Source of the DNA: Eleusine coracana subsp. coracana
Lineage: Eukaryota > Streptophyta > Magnoliopsida > Poales > Poaceae
Length of the DNA: 64,000 nt
Direction: 5' to 3'
Assembly: GCA_032690845.1 (NCBI GenBank)
Contig: CM064434.1
Span: 9,736,108-9,800,107, forward strand
This document shows positions 34,676 through 46,680 of this stretch, piece by piece; positions within the stretch are counted from its first letter, which is position 1; each line of letters opens with the position of its first letter. Below the pieces are notes generated by a model. The model saw nothing but the letters and a program-made list of their open reading frames with translations, was not told the origin of the DNA and ran no database searches. A program made the translations under genes and the position numbers.

Positions 34676-36273
34676 GATGGAGAATCAACAGCAGCAGGTT
34701 GGAGTCTCCTGCCGAGTGCTTTGGAGTCCCCTGCCGAGTGTTATCATCTCTGGTCCTAGGGCTCTCGGGCTGCTCGCTGTGGAGCTCGTGGTGTTGTGAG
34801 TGCGAGCCATTCTGAAATTCAAGCATTAGGGTACCATTAGTTTCTTATCCAATAAGATCATGAGGGAACACAAATTCAAGGGCAAGTAGGAAAGTGCAGT
34901 TCAGCAAGGAAAACAAATATTCTGGTGGTGATTACTTATCCAAGTGATTTCCACATCGAGAAGTAGACTTGTCCAAAAATTTTCAGAGCGCGTTCAGTTC
35001 TGCCCTATCGGTACAGCAGTCACTAAACAAAGTTTTAAGCTAACTTATGTACAGAATTTGGAAATCCACTGAACATCAATGTTATATACTATTTCAATAC
35101 CTTTTCAATGAGTACTTACTAACTTCATCTAATAAGCGGCTCAGGAGCTACGAATATTCTAACATGCAAGTCAGAATCTTAAAATCTGTTGAGAACAACA
35201 CTGTGTTTGATCTGAAAAAGGGTCCGAAAACCAGGTTTCATTTCATTTAGCCCTAGAAGTAAAGTATCAGCATTATGTATAATTTTAGCACCTTTATAAT
35301 GCATACTTGCACACTTCCAACAAATTCTTAGAACTCAAGATATAGAATTTGCAAGTTTCTACTTGTCTACTGAACTGTGTCTGGGAACAGAATAATGTTG
35401 CTTTGAAAATAGACTAATAAACGTATCTTAAAAGCTTCAAAAAGGAATTGTCATAATACAAAAGTTATAGAATGTTTCACAACCTTTCCATAAATTACTC
35501 ATATAACCCTATAGGTGGTCTGAGCAAAAAGTTATGAATTTTAGAAGATAGATCATGAATCGGAATTCCAGGTTGACATCAAATTGACATGCTAACTCGG
35601 ACGGACAATAATGGTATTGCCTGGAAATTTTTAAAATAAAAATTCTTGATGGATGTACAAAGAGTTTTTTCATGATTATAACAAGTATTTTTTGTAAGAT
35701 TTTGATTTTTGAGTGAGGAGATATTAATTTTTTTATGTACATGACAGCTAGCTGAAATTTTCAGTTTCATATTAATGACTTGATGCTCCAATATTTTTCA
35801 TGAATGCATATGCTTTCGACCTACACATCCTCACAAAATAAAATTTGACCACGAATAGGACCATACGTATAATCGGTGACAGTCAATCTCTCAAGTTAAT
35901 CATATGCTACACGTTTCTTACTCGATTCGTGGTTAGCGTACCTGCAGAAAATTTATTTTAGAAACAATACATCAAATAGAAAAGAAACGAGCCGAAAATA
36001 ATCTCTTATTATTGCCCTACGGCTGGTAACTGATGTTTACCGTAATCAGCCCATGTTCACACCTTTGTGCTAGCTTCCTATGTTACTATCCGCAGGGCGG
36101 GACACATACCTTCGTTGACAAGGCCGTAGATGCAGGTATTTAAACAAACAACCTCCTACAGTTAGTTTTGCCACCTGAATCATAACTAATAATATCCCTA
36201 TGGGCACGTCCTGACACATTCGTGACCGGGTTTTCAAAAATATATCTTTGAATGTTGCACTATTCTCGAGATT
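34676..36273. other. Unassigned sequence between copia RT and gypsy LTR
   Basis: No domain is recognised on either strand. By position it could be the 5' untranslated and gag-proximal region of the minus-strand Tekay-type element whose LTR and primer site lie to the right. A CAGCAGCAGG string and a duplicated CTGCCGAGTG phrase occur at 34690-34740. The rest is AT-rich. Confidence 0.35.
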
Positions 36274-36285
36274 GCTCTGGTACCA
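36274..36285 (-). other. Candidate primer-binding site of the Tekay-type element
   Basis: The minus strand reads TGGTACCAGAGC, one mismatch from the initiator-methionine site TGGTATCAGAGC, directly beyond the LTR end. It supports this LTR being the 5' LTR of the minus-strand gypsy element. The LTR end itself is worn here, so chance is not excluded. Confidence 0.4.
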
Positions 36286-39200
36286 CGCCTTACCACGAAG
36301 ACGATTCCGTTTCAGGATCTTTCTCGAGTGATGACACGCGCTGTGATGCTTAATAGTACAACACATGACAGAATAATAGAATTTCAACAAGAATATAGAT
36401 AGAGTACAGAGTTTAACATAAATCTGAATTTAACTTATAAACCAGAGGTTTTAAAGTGCAGAAGCAAAATAGTTCAACAGTACAAAAGAAGATCAACGAA
36501 AAGCAAAATACGACGCCCTCTCACGGCGATACACATAGGACATCCGGCAATGATAGGTGTTATGCCCAAAACACCGTACCGGCAATCAACGGTCTACTCC
36601 TCCTCATCATTGATGCACCGTTCCCACTCGATGTTCCAGCAGTCAGGACGCTGGCCCTCCTAGTGCAACCTACCACCGCAGTGACAGTCTCTACCCTGAT
36701 TATATGAAAACCACATAGAGCTACACCCTAAGAAACTAATACTCAGCAAGACTGACCCGTCAAAATGGCCATCTACAACTTACTCCTAGATATGAACATG
36801 CTAAGGATAGGGTTTATGTTGCGACAAAGCCAACCTATGAGTGGATCCTTATTTTTCAAGTTTTAGTAGCAAGTTAAGTTGACATGCAGAATAATAAATT
36901 TAGTTTGTAGTATAACTACAACAATCATGGTTGCAATACAATTAGTAACAATTCCATACAGCAATATTGAACCCATTCATCATATTAATAGTTTCCAACA
37001 ATGTTCCAAAGCAGCAATCAAGTGATACTCGTTACTGTGAGCGGCAACAACTTGAATCGACTTACATCCTGTAGGAGAAATCTACTTGCACGATTCATAC
37101 GTGCTCCATGGAAGCTGCATAGAGCAACCTTTTGCGTACGGTACCACAAGGTCTTCCGGGTCCAGACTCCCCTGAGAAGGGTCCCCTAACGTGATGCGCC
37201 CCGTGCCACCATCTGTGGGTAGACGGCTCCCTCTTCTCAACCCCAGTTCCACCAAAGAATGGAGAAGGCTATCTTCCGACCAGGCAGTAGTTGTAGCTAC
37301 ATCAGTTTACTAGGCCCATAACTCCAGCATGCAAAGAGTACGTTCAAACTTGATCCCATTGGACCGTACACGACGCGTAGCCTTAGGTGACTTGGACGGG
37401 GCTACCTCCTTGAAGACAAGTTGTCCTTCCCTTTCCACCTAGTTGCCTATCCGGTCTTCATTTGTTATCTCATTCCAACTTTCCTTCATTTGACATCATT
37501 CTCAAGTGATAATATTTCCTGATCTACAAGTGGTCTTCATACCACTCGACGAATGATCGTCCTAAATTAAGCAGAGCGACTACCGCCTTGAGGCTATCAT
37601 CGGGTTAAGGGAACCTACTGCAATCCTAGGTTTCAAACAACTCCTATAAACTTAATGCATAGACAATTCTACATCCCTAACTAGTGATAAAATAAAAAAG
37701 TAAAACTGGTGGGATGCACCGGGGCTTGCCTTGGTCCTGCTCCTGGTTAGCTAAAGCACCACCCCGGTCCTTCTGGCTCCTGCTCCTGCCCTGCCTCCAC
37801 GTGGTTCACTTCGTGATCTATATGATGTAAATGATATATGGGTGATCTACTACATATGGGACATATTAGGTGTGATTTATTGGCCAACTCTCACTTACAT
37901 GCATTGAGCTCTGAATTTTTAATAATTAAATCAAGGTAAAAGATTAAGTAATTAATTATAACCAAAATACAAGGATCTAGCATTTGTAATTTTACAGGGT
38001 AATTAGGCATAGACAAATGTAGTTGGTAACCAAATTTCAGGAGTTTACCAGCTTCCTGGATTTATTTATGATTTTATGAGGTTTAACCTATTTAATTTAG
38101 TCCTAATAAAAACATTATCATGCCACGAGGTTTCACATTTATACAATAGTACAACCCTACTGGATCCCAGAGAAATTTTTTTGTGCCCCAAAATTCACAA
38201 TATACAATTAGTTATGCATTTTTGAAGTTAGTAGCAATTTCCTAGAATTAATAAATTGAAGGGAAAATACAAATCGCCCCGGCCAATCAGATCCAGGCCA
38301 CATGGGGGGCCACGGCGCGAAAGGAGCCAAATCCGGGTGTGGCCAAACCCGATCCTGGCCATGCGGCCCATGGTGTGGCATCGCCAGCGCCCCTCGGAGC
38401 TGGGCAGCGCCACCGCCAGAGTGGGTTCGCCGGCGACCACACGTGACAGGAGTCACACCATCGGGAAGCATGCAAGAAGAAGAACTCGGGAGCGGGGTCG
38501 GTGGGAGACAGAGCTCACCGGAGCAGCTGGCTGCAAGCGGCAGAGATGGGGGATGAGTCGCCAATCTTCGATTTCTTGCGGGCAAATGGAGGCGTCTTGC
38601 AGGCCAGCGAGGGGTGGAATCGGGGGAGGAAGGCGAGGCACACGTGTTGAGCCAGCGGATCTGCGTCGAGGGGTGACAGAGCGGTGACGCGGCGAGACCC
38701 GTGGTGGCAATGGAGGCGATAGTGGTGTGGTAATTTCCTTCCTATTTTTGGGTGTTTCCTGAATTGGCAAGGGGTGGGGGTGACCGAAATGAGGGACGAG
38801 CCTTGGTTGCGGGTCGGTTGGGCCGACCAAAACGCACCCGCCGCCGACATACGATCGCCACGCGGCGGTGAGGCTCCAGGCGCCCGGGCCCACGCCCGAG
38901 CGGAGAGGAGGAAGGGGATGACAGGTGGACCCACGAGATTTTTCTTTTTTGTTGGTTTTTGAAACAGCATAATCTTAGTAATTTCATATCTTTAAAACTA
39001 TTGACACCAGACACATCTGAAAATACGACCGTGTTCACCATGATATGCTCTAATTTATAAAATACTAGTATTGGGCACAATACATTTGATTTGAATATGA
39101 AATACTCAAAGTGCGGTAGTTTTTAGCCATTTGGGTATTTATTTGGGGTACTAAATGAAGATATAAAAATTTGAAAAATTCAATAAAATTCTAATTAACC

Positions 39201-39355
39201 AGGATATACAACATATATTTTTGGTGGGTATGAATTATTTTGTAAATGTTGGACTTGTAGTTGAAGTGGGATCCAAATTTGCTTGAATTTGAATCAAATT
39301 TGATCAATTTCAGTTTAAACTTTGCCCTAAGCTGTATGGCAGTAGGGGTGTCACA
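36286..39355 (-). repeat. Tekay/Del-type gypsy LTR (probable 5' LTR)
   Basis: On the minus strand it starts TGTGACACCC at 39355 and ends near 36286, about 3.07 kb. It is collinear with 23465-25579 (left part missing there), with the solo LTR 41788-45403 (other orientation) and with 53309-54306 plus 62926-64000. A GC-rich block lies at about 38280-38930. Short frames inside are not conserved between copies and look non-coding. Confidence 0.7.
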
Positions 39356-39500
39356 GTTGATTCTCCAAGCAACAACCTTGCCAGAAGCTTTGCGTCAGAT
39401 CGTGAATCCTAACCGTTGATCTGATGATGATATGATTCCGTGTCTGTTGATTCTCCAAGCAACAACCTTGCCAGAAGCTTCGCGTCAGATCGTGAATCCT
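39356..39500. repeat. 55-bp direct repeat, period 90
   Basis: The 55 bp at 39356-39410 recur at 39446-39500 with a single mismatch. The first copy starts at the first base beyond the gypsy LTR. The unit contains GATTCTCCAAGCAACAACC. Confidence 0.9.
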
Positions 39501-39745
39501 GATTCAAATGACGAACTCTGTTAACCCAATTTCAGAAAGAAAAATAAATCCGTCAACCCGAGCAACCAGATCATTTCTGTCCCAGAACGCCGACAAACTC
39601 TGTCAACCCGAGCAACATGGTATGGTCATGTATTTGACGTCCTATTTGCTTTCTTCTACATGGTGCCATGGCCGTCTAACTGGCAGCGTGGCCATGCCAG
39701 ATAGTTTCATGTCCACTGAATCAATCATCAGCTGCAATTCTCTAA
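39501..39745. other. Short unassigned stretch
   Basis: A phrase around GTCAACCCGAGCAAC occurs twice (about 39554 and 39602). Nothing else is recognised. It belongs to the older sequence into which the LINE inserted. Confidence 0.4.
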
Positions 39746-39760
39746 CCGTCGCATCCACGA

Positions 39761-40614
39761 TGTAAATTGTGTAGTAACATGGAGACTCCTACACATGTAA
39801 TTTTTGAATGCTCCACAGCTAGTTATGTGTGGTGTATCTTGAGAGATGGCCTGAAATGGGCAAAAGTAGAAATATCTCCGAAGCAAATCTAGAGGTTATG
39901 TCTATGAGGAGAGGGGGGGGGGGGGGGGGGGGGAGAGAGAGAGAGAGAGAAGAATTGTAAGGATTATCATTGCTGCTACCTGCTGGACTATTTGGCTAGC
40001 TAGACATGACTTTGTCTTCCATAACATAATTCTCTCCACTCCTGAATCACTAATCTTTAAAATGACAAATATGTTGCAGAAATGGAGTATGATGAGCGAT
40101 GCAGGGATGGGGGAGAAGATCCAGGAGGCATATGCTGCAATTGAACATCAAGTGAGAGCATTGGCAAGGACATTGTAAGAAGATGGGTGGTGCCTGGCAA
40201 ACGTGTCAACTTTTTCTCGATGGTGTTTTTCCCTCTTGGCTAAGAAGACTAGCAAGAGTGTTTCTTCAATAGTTTCTTGGTGGTTTTGATGTATTTTCTG
40301 TTTCTCTAGGTTTCATAGCTAGACTCTTTGTTCTTGTCGAGAGTAGTCTATGGGCTGCGCTGGTTTCTTGTAAGCTGTCTACACACCAAACTTTGCCCGG
40401 CTGTCACAGAACAACACTAGGTCGGAGTGTTTCTGTTAGGGCCTGATCGGTTAATGGAAACCCCAGTCTTAAGTCTTTGCCCGCTTAGCCAAGTAGATTG
40501 GCAAGCAGTGAGGCGGTAGGGCCTTTTCCAGAACATGTTTTTGTAAGCTGGTAAACCCGGCATAACCTTGCTTTCAATATAAAGCAGAGGCTTTGGCCTT
40601 GTTCTCTAAAAAAA
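39761..40614 (+). mobile_element. 5'-truncated LINE (L1-type)
   Basis: The 3' end of an L1-type LINE. A frame at 39966-40178 encodes the C-terminal zf-RVT part (TCWTIWLARHDFVFHN, then ESLIFKMTNMLQKW) and ends at a stop. About 430 bases of 3' untranslated sequence follow, closing with CAATATAAAGCAGAGGC and a short A tail at 40608-40614. The element is bounded by a 15-bp duplication with two mismatches (39746-39760, 40615-40629). It is strongly 5'-truncated, as usual. Confidence 0.75.
39913..39950. repeat. 21-base G run plus GA microsatellite
   Basis: A G run at 39913-39933 is followed by a GA-repeat tract to about 39950, inside the LINE just before its readable coding part. Confidence 0.9.
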
Positions 40615-40692
40615 CTGTCACATCCACGAGGACCCATCATGTCTTTTCCTTTGGTGATGCAAGCTGCCGCTCGTGCACTTCAACCTCGTCCT

Positions 40693-40855
40693 TGTAAAGA
40701 TCAGAGTTATGCGGAAGGCGATACCCCTCAAGGGAGGTTGCCGATGTACTTATACAGGCCAAGACTTGGCGTCCAAGTTACAGGAAGAGTCCATGAAGGA
40801 CTCGAGTACAACAGATATGGAAAGCAAAATATACATGGAAACTATATCTCTAACA
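40693..40855 (-). repeat. 3' LTR of the copia element
   Basis: 163 bp; starts TGTTAGAGATATAG on the element strand, preceded by the polypurine tract GAGGGGGAG (plus strand CTCCCCCTC at 40856-40864). Confidence 0.9.
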
Positions 40856-40866
40856 CTCCCCCTCAA

Positions 40867-41731
40867 TCACAACTTATGCAAGTTGAGATTGGAATGAAAC
40901 AATTGCAACTGTTTCAACGGCAAAGGCTTAGTGAAGTCATCCGCAACCTCATCAGTAGATGAGATAAATCGTATATCCAATTGTTTCCGAGCAACTCGTT
41001 CCCGCATAAAATGGAAATCAACTTCAATATGCTTGGTGCGACCATGAAAATGAGGATTAGCCGACAAATACGTAGCACCAAGGTTATCACACCAGAGATA
41101 AGGTGAGCGAGGAAGAAGAATCCAAAGCTCACGAAGTACACTTTGGAGGCATATAACTTCAGCAGCAGCATTTGCAAGAGCCTTATATTCAGCCTCCATA
41201 CTGGAACGGGATACCGTAGCCTATTTACGAGCACTCCACGTGATAAGATTAGGACCAAGAAAGATAGCATAGCCACCAGCATTAGGACGAAATTTGGCAA
41301 AAGCAAAATTTCATCACGAAAATGAGCACCAGCATTAGGATGTAATTTGGCAAAAGGAAAAATTGTCTCATCAAAGACGACATCTCGAGATATATAAACA
41401 CGCTCCGTAGAGATATCAAGACATTTGTAACCCTTGTGATGAGTACTATATCCAAGGAAAGCATACTGTTTGGATCAAATCAAGTTTATGGGCATTGTAG
41501 GGGTGAAGATTGGGCCAACATGCGCACCCAAACACACAAAGAAAGGCATAAGCAGGTTTTGTGTCAAGCAATTTTTCAATGGGAGAGACATTATCAATAA
41601 CCGGCGAAGACAAGCGATTGATAAGAAAAACGGCAGTGAGAAATGCTTCATCCCAAAATTTCAAATGCATAGAGGGATGAGCCAGAAGGGTGAGATCAAT
41701 TTCAACAATGTGTCTATGTTTTCGTTCAGCA
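40867..41731 (-). pseudogene. Copia integrase C-terminus fused to RNase H end (RT missing)
   Basis: From the right: the integrase end (ERKHRHIVEIDLTLLAHPS, then LKFWDEAFLTAVFLINRL and FGCACWPNLHPYNAHKLD) runs from 41731 to about 41330. After a 28-bp repeat-like junction the RNase H C-terminus appears (SMEAEYKALANAAAEV, LWCDNLGATYLSANP, RTKHIEVDFHFMRE; 41200-40867). The whole RT and the first part of RNase H, normally well over 1 kb, are absent. The two sides carry the similar peptides FAKLHPNAG and FAKFRPNAG. Confidence 0.85.
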
Positions 41732-44700
41732 TATTAAGCTACTATGCACCAACCAGTTACACCCAAAAGTCTAAGTTGATGGGAAAGTATGACACCCCTG
41801 ATATCCAACTCGCAAAGACAACACCCTAGACACAACCTTGACTGGATTACGAACGCATACTTGAAATTTGAACAAACTTCAAACTTGATTTACGTGAAAT
41901 TTGATCAAATTTGAATGTCACTTAAACTACAAGTTCAAATTTTTCAACACAACTTATACCGACCAAAGCTAGATGTTATAGCTTGGAACAAATTAGAATT
42001 TTGAGGAATTTATCAAAATTTTATCCTTTAATTTAATGGTTCAAATAAATGCCCAAATATCTAGAAACAAATGAATTTTTAAAAAATCCATGTTCAAATT
42101 CAAATGCGAGTTGTTGAACATTAGCATTTTATAAATTAGGATAAAATCTTACTGAACTTACCCGTATTTTTAGTTTTCTCACTGCAGCTCTAGAATTAAA
42201 GATATGAAATTATTAAGATGAAACAATTTGGAAAATTAACGAAAAAGAAAATCACACGGGTCCCACCCGTCAGCCTCCTGTCTGTTCGCTGGTTGGCCAC
42301 CATGGGCGGCGCCGCGCCGTCCGACCAATCCCGTGCCGTAGCTCACCCCACCTGGTCGCGAGCCAAGCTCCAACACCAGCGACCGTGCGCCCTGGTTTCA
42401 CTCCCCAACAGTCTCCCGGTCTCGTTCCCTCTCTCTTGCCCTGCCCGCGAGCCGCCAGCGCCATTGCCAGGCAAGCTCGGAGCTCTAGGACTCACCGCTG
42501 CTTCTGTTCGTCCCCGGCCGAGATGAGGCCACCAACAGCTGTGCCCCGACCCCATCTAGCTTCCCATGGTCTTCAATCGTCGTCTTCTCGGTCGAGCGCG
42601 TTGAATCGTACCCATCTGCACCAAGCACGGCAGAACGACATCCAGCCGCATCACTGACGATTCTCCACTCCCTGGTCAGTGCCTTTTCGATTCCTCGCAT
42701 CCACATGTTACTGACGACTTTGCGCATCTATTCGACCTATTTGCGTTTGGATTACACAGCAGACCATGCCGTATATTGGGGTTAGTGCTCCGTCGGTCTG
42801 TCGTTGTGTGTGTGCTCTGCCAAAGCCCCAGTTGAAGCCATCCTCATCTTCAACTGAATCCATGCCGCCTTTCCCCGCGTATAGTGATGAATCTCCAGCC
42901 CCCATTGACCCAAGAAAGCGCCCCGACACAGAGGTCAAGCTCTTGCTGAAGCTCCATTCTCTCTGTTGTCCGCCGTCTTCCGTGTTCTGTTAAGAACTTG
43001 AGGTCCGGAGCCCTTCAAACTGATGAGAAATCTTGCCCTCATCTGATTGGTGCTTAGATATGGCCAAATTCCGGGTGAAATCGTAGCTCCGACGAGTTGC
43101 TGTCGAGCCCTGGCAGGCCTGGCCGCCATGGCCATCGATCCCTGGTGGATGCAGCTGCCAGAGGCGTTATGCGCCGTTTTTGGCTCAGATCTGACTGGCC
43201 ACGGCTGTTAATCAATTTTCCTTCAGTTTATTAATTTTCAGAAAATGCCAGAATCTTGCAAATTGCATAACTAAATATTTACCCAATGTTTTGGGGCAAA
43301 CCAAAATTTGTTGGATTCCTCTGATGCAGTAGTATTTATCAAAAATACTAAGCCACCATGCATGCTATTATTGTTACCAGAGACAAATTAAATAATAAAA
43401 TTACCAATAAATTCATATTTATATCTAGGTAATTGATAAATTCATGGAACTTGGTGTATGCTCATGTTTTGTCATTCCTAACCTTCCTGCAAATTCATAT
43501 CATGTAGATCTAAATATGTTTATTAAAATCAATTAATTATCATTTTTACTAAATTAATTATTTAAATTAATTGACTTCATGCATGTCAATGAAACTTTGC
43601 AAATAAATCACTCCTGGTCTGTACTGTTTACATTAATTCATCCATTTTATTTTGACTTACAGAACCATGCTAAGTTGATTATCTCTCTTATAGACCTACC
43701 ATCACTTAGTGTTGAAAATAATGTTATGACCAGTACACCTTATTGACCCACACTTCACACCATGCTCACCTATCGTAATCACCTCTTGTTCATTTATACC
43801 GTAAATTTTTGTATTAATGTATTTGTTGAGGAACTGTCATGAATCGAATAATTCTCGTATGCATTGCATCATTTGCATCATGTAGATAACAAGCTGAACC
43901 CCGTGGAGGCAAGTATGGAGCGGGAGTCAGAAGATCAAGGAGATGATCCTGCTAATCAGGAATAGGCTCAAGGCAAGCTTCTGTGCATCCCACCAAGTTT
44001 TTACTCTTTCTATTTTATCACTAGATAGGGTGCTATAGGTTTGTCTGTGCCTTAAGTATAGGAGTTGTTTGAAAACTAGGATTGCAGTAGATTCTCTTTA
44101 CCTGATGATAGCCTCAGGACATTAGTCGTTCTGCTTAATTTAGGATGACTATTCGTCGAGAGGTATGGAGACCACTCGTAGATCAGGAAATATCATCACT
44201 TGGGAATGATATCAGAAGGAGGAAGGTTGGATGGGATAACAAATGAAGATCGGACGGGCAACTAGGTGGAAAAAGGAAGGACAACTTGTCTTCAAGGAGG
44301 TAGCCCCGTCCGAGTCACCTAAGGCTACACCTCGTGTCTGACCCATGAGATCAAGTTTGAACGTACTGTTTGCATGCTGGAGTTATGGGTCCAGTAAGCC
44401 GATGTAGCTACGACTACTACTTGGATGGAAGATACCCTACTTCTTAAGGCAGAACTGGGGATGAGAGGAGGGAGGAATCTACCCACGGTTGCGGCACGGG
44501 GCGCATCGCGTGGGGGACCCTTCTCGAAGGAGCTAGGCTCGGAAGACCCTGTAGTACCGTATGCGAAAGGTTGCTCCATGCGGCTTCCATGAAGCGCGTA
44601 TGGATCGTGCAAGCAGGTTTCTCCTGCAGGATGTAAATTGATTCGAGTCGCTGCCTCTCATAGTAACAAGTACCACTTGATAACTCCGCCGGAACAGTGT

Positions 44701-45696
44701 CGGAAGCCATTAATTGTTGAAAGGGTTGAATACTGATGTTTGGAATTCTTATTAATTGCAATGCAATCATGATTGTGGTAGTTTAGCGCAAACTAAATTT
44801 ATAATTTCCCATGACAATTTAACTTGATGCTAAAACTTGAAAAGTAAGGATCCACTCTTAGGCTGGCTTTTTGGTAACATAAACCCCGCCCATAGCCTGT
44901 GCATGTCTAGGAGTCGGCTGTAGTTGGCCACCTTGACGGGTCAGTCTTGCTGAGTAAATTAGTTACTCAGGGCGATGTTCTATGTGGTTTTCAGATGACC
45001 AGGGTGGAGACTGCCACTGCGGTGGGAGGTTTCACTGGGAAGGCTAGCGTCCTGACTATTGGAACATCGAGTGGGAGCGGTGCACCAGCGATGAGGATGA
45101 GTAGACTATTGATTGTCGGCACGGTGTTTTGGGCAGGACACCTATCATTGTCGGATGTTCTATGTGTATCTTGTTTTTCATCAAATTTCTCTCGTACTAT
45201 TGAACTTCTTCGCTTTCGCACTTTAAAGACTCTAGTTTATAACTTAAATTCGGATTTATGTGAAAACTCTATACTCTATCTATGATCTTGTTGCAACTAT
45301 ATTATTCTGTCATATGTTGTACTATTGGGCGCCACAGCGCGTGTCGCCACCCGAGAAAGATCCTGGAATGGAGCCGGTTTCGTGATAAGTCGGTTCTGTT
45401 ATAGGAAGGGTGGATAATTCACTTATGGTTCAACACTCCCCCTCACGTGCAGCTCCCTCCAGGTGCAAGCGTGGAAATAGGAGCGACGCAACGGAATATA
45501 CGGTCGCCAGGACTTGAACTCAAGACCTCTGGCCTGATACCATATTAAGCTACTATGCACCAACCAGTTACACCCAAAAGCTTAAGCGATTGAGAAGGGG
45601 CTCGGGCGGTTTTATAGCTCAACACCCCCCCCCCCCCCCCCCGCGGGCGCAATGCTGCCCTGTTGTGGTGCAGCGTGGGAAATGGGTGGCGGTTCA
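41732..45696 (-). mobile_element. TRIM-like miniature LTR element inside the copia integrase
   Basis: The copia integrase frame is interrupted with a 5-bp duplication CAGCA (41727-41731, 45697-45701). Without its own insert the element is only about 344 bp. The ends share TTAAGCTACTATGCACCAAC and its continuation. On the minus strand, next to the right LTR (45543-45696), lies the primer site TGGTATCAGGCC (45531-45542), and next to the left LTR the polypurine tract GTGAGGGGGAG (about 45435). The inner 100 bases contain GAGTTCAAGTCC, similar to a tRNA B box. There is no coding. The right LTR contains an extra GC-rich piece with an 18-base C run that the left one lacks. The left LTR is split by a gypsy solo LTR. 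Confidence 0.7.
41788..45403 (+). repeat. Tekay/Del-type gypsy solo LTR
   Basis: A single 3.6-kb LTR, here on the plus strand, starting TATGACACCCC (for TGTGACACCC) and ending GTTCTGTTATA (for GTTCTGTTACA). The flanks GAAAG (41783-41787) and GGAAG (45404-45408) look like a target duplication with one change. No internal region or second LTR is present, so it is a solo LTR left by LTR-LTR recombination. A GC-rich block at about 42255-43140 corresponds in position, but only partly in sequence, to the GC-rich block of the other copies. Confidence 0.75.
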
Positions 45697-45704
45697 CAGC
45701 AGAG

Positions 45705-46245
45705 CCATTTTGCTGATGAGTATGAGGACAAGAAACAAGGTGAGTGATCCCTACTCACTCAAAAAAGGAACTCAAGCGTTGATATTCACCACCCCAGACA
45801 GTTTGCATGGTAAGGACTTTTCGATAAATAGACGCTCAACATGGGCCTGGGAATCAAGAAATTTTTGAAATACCTTAGATTCGTGTTTAAGGAAATATAC
45901 CCAAGTGAATTTACTAAAATCATCGATAAAGCTCACATAATAATTGTAGTTGCCTACAAAATCTAGGGTAGGACCCCATACATCAGAAAATATCAACTCT
46001 AAGGGCGTCGTAGAGACGCTTACAGACTTGGGAAACGGAAGCTGATGATTCTTACCTGCTGACATGCATCACAAACATGTACAACGGTATTATCTAACAC
46101 AAAAGGTAACTCATGACTATGAAGGGCACAACGAGTGGTTTTGAAGGAGGGATGCCCAAGACGAGCATGCCAACGATTAGTGGATGGTTTGATAGTATTG
46201 AAGGCCACCTTGCTAGACCGAGGTTCCAAGGATGGGATGGGTTAG
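45705..46245 (-). pseudogene. Copia pre-integrase zinc region and integrase core
   Basis: On the minus strand: NRWHARLGHPSF and CDACQQ (zinc-binding region, about 46170-46060), then FSDVWGP with the first catalytic Asp and NYNYYVSFIDDFSKFTWVYF of the core. A frameshift near 45790 precedes the sequence that leads into QQNGSA, where the TRIM-like element is inserted. Confidence 0.85.
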
Positions 46246-46254
46246 AGACCATTC

Positions 46255-46680
46255 CTACATGGGCCAGGCAGGAGGGTGTGCCTTGTGTGACGATCCCTTA
46301 CAAGAAAAAAAAGTGGGGTGAAGTTCAAGGAAAACATTATTATCGGAAATTAGACGATGAACAGAAGCTAGGTTACATTTTGTTTGAGGCACATGAAGTA
46401 CATTATTCAGATGAATGCTTCTAGTAGGGGCACGAACAGTGGAATTACCAATATCTTCTATAGTCATACATGCACCATTGGCAACATGCACTTGATCATG
46501 ACCACCATAGGGCTCCTTGGTGGTTAACTTGTCGATGCTTCCTGTGATATGATCCGTAGTGGCACTATCCGCATACCACGTAGGGTCAAGCGAGTATGAG
46601 GTAGTAGCAGCATCAGCTTCTTTATCAGAACCCTTATCAAACCGCTCCCAGCATCGGCGAGCCGTATGACCATACTTCAA
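46255..46680 (-). pseudogene. Copia zinc knuckle and protease
   Basis: The frame begins in the CCHC knuckle (KYGHTARRCWERF). It contains the protease motif WYADSATTDHITG, in which the usual DSGAT has become DSATT, and then VANGACMTIEDIGN and LNNVLHVPQTKCNLASVHRL, the standard following block. The frame is open but offset from gag by a shift near 46680. Confidence 0.85.

Noticed and set aside
45505..45542. tRNA-like sequence near the TRIM primer site
   Set aside because: Only a B-box-like string and the primer complement are present. No cloverleaf can be folded from the flanks, so it is not a tRNA gene.
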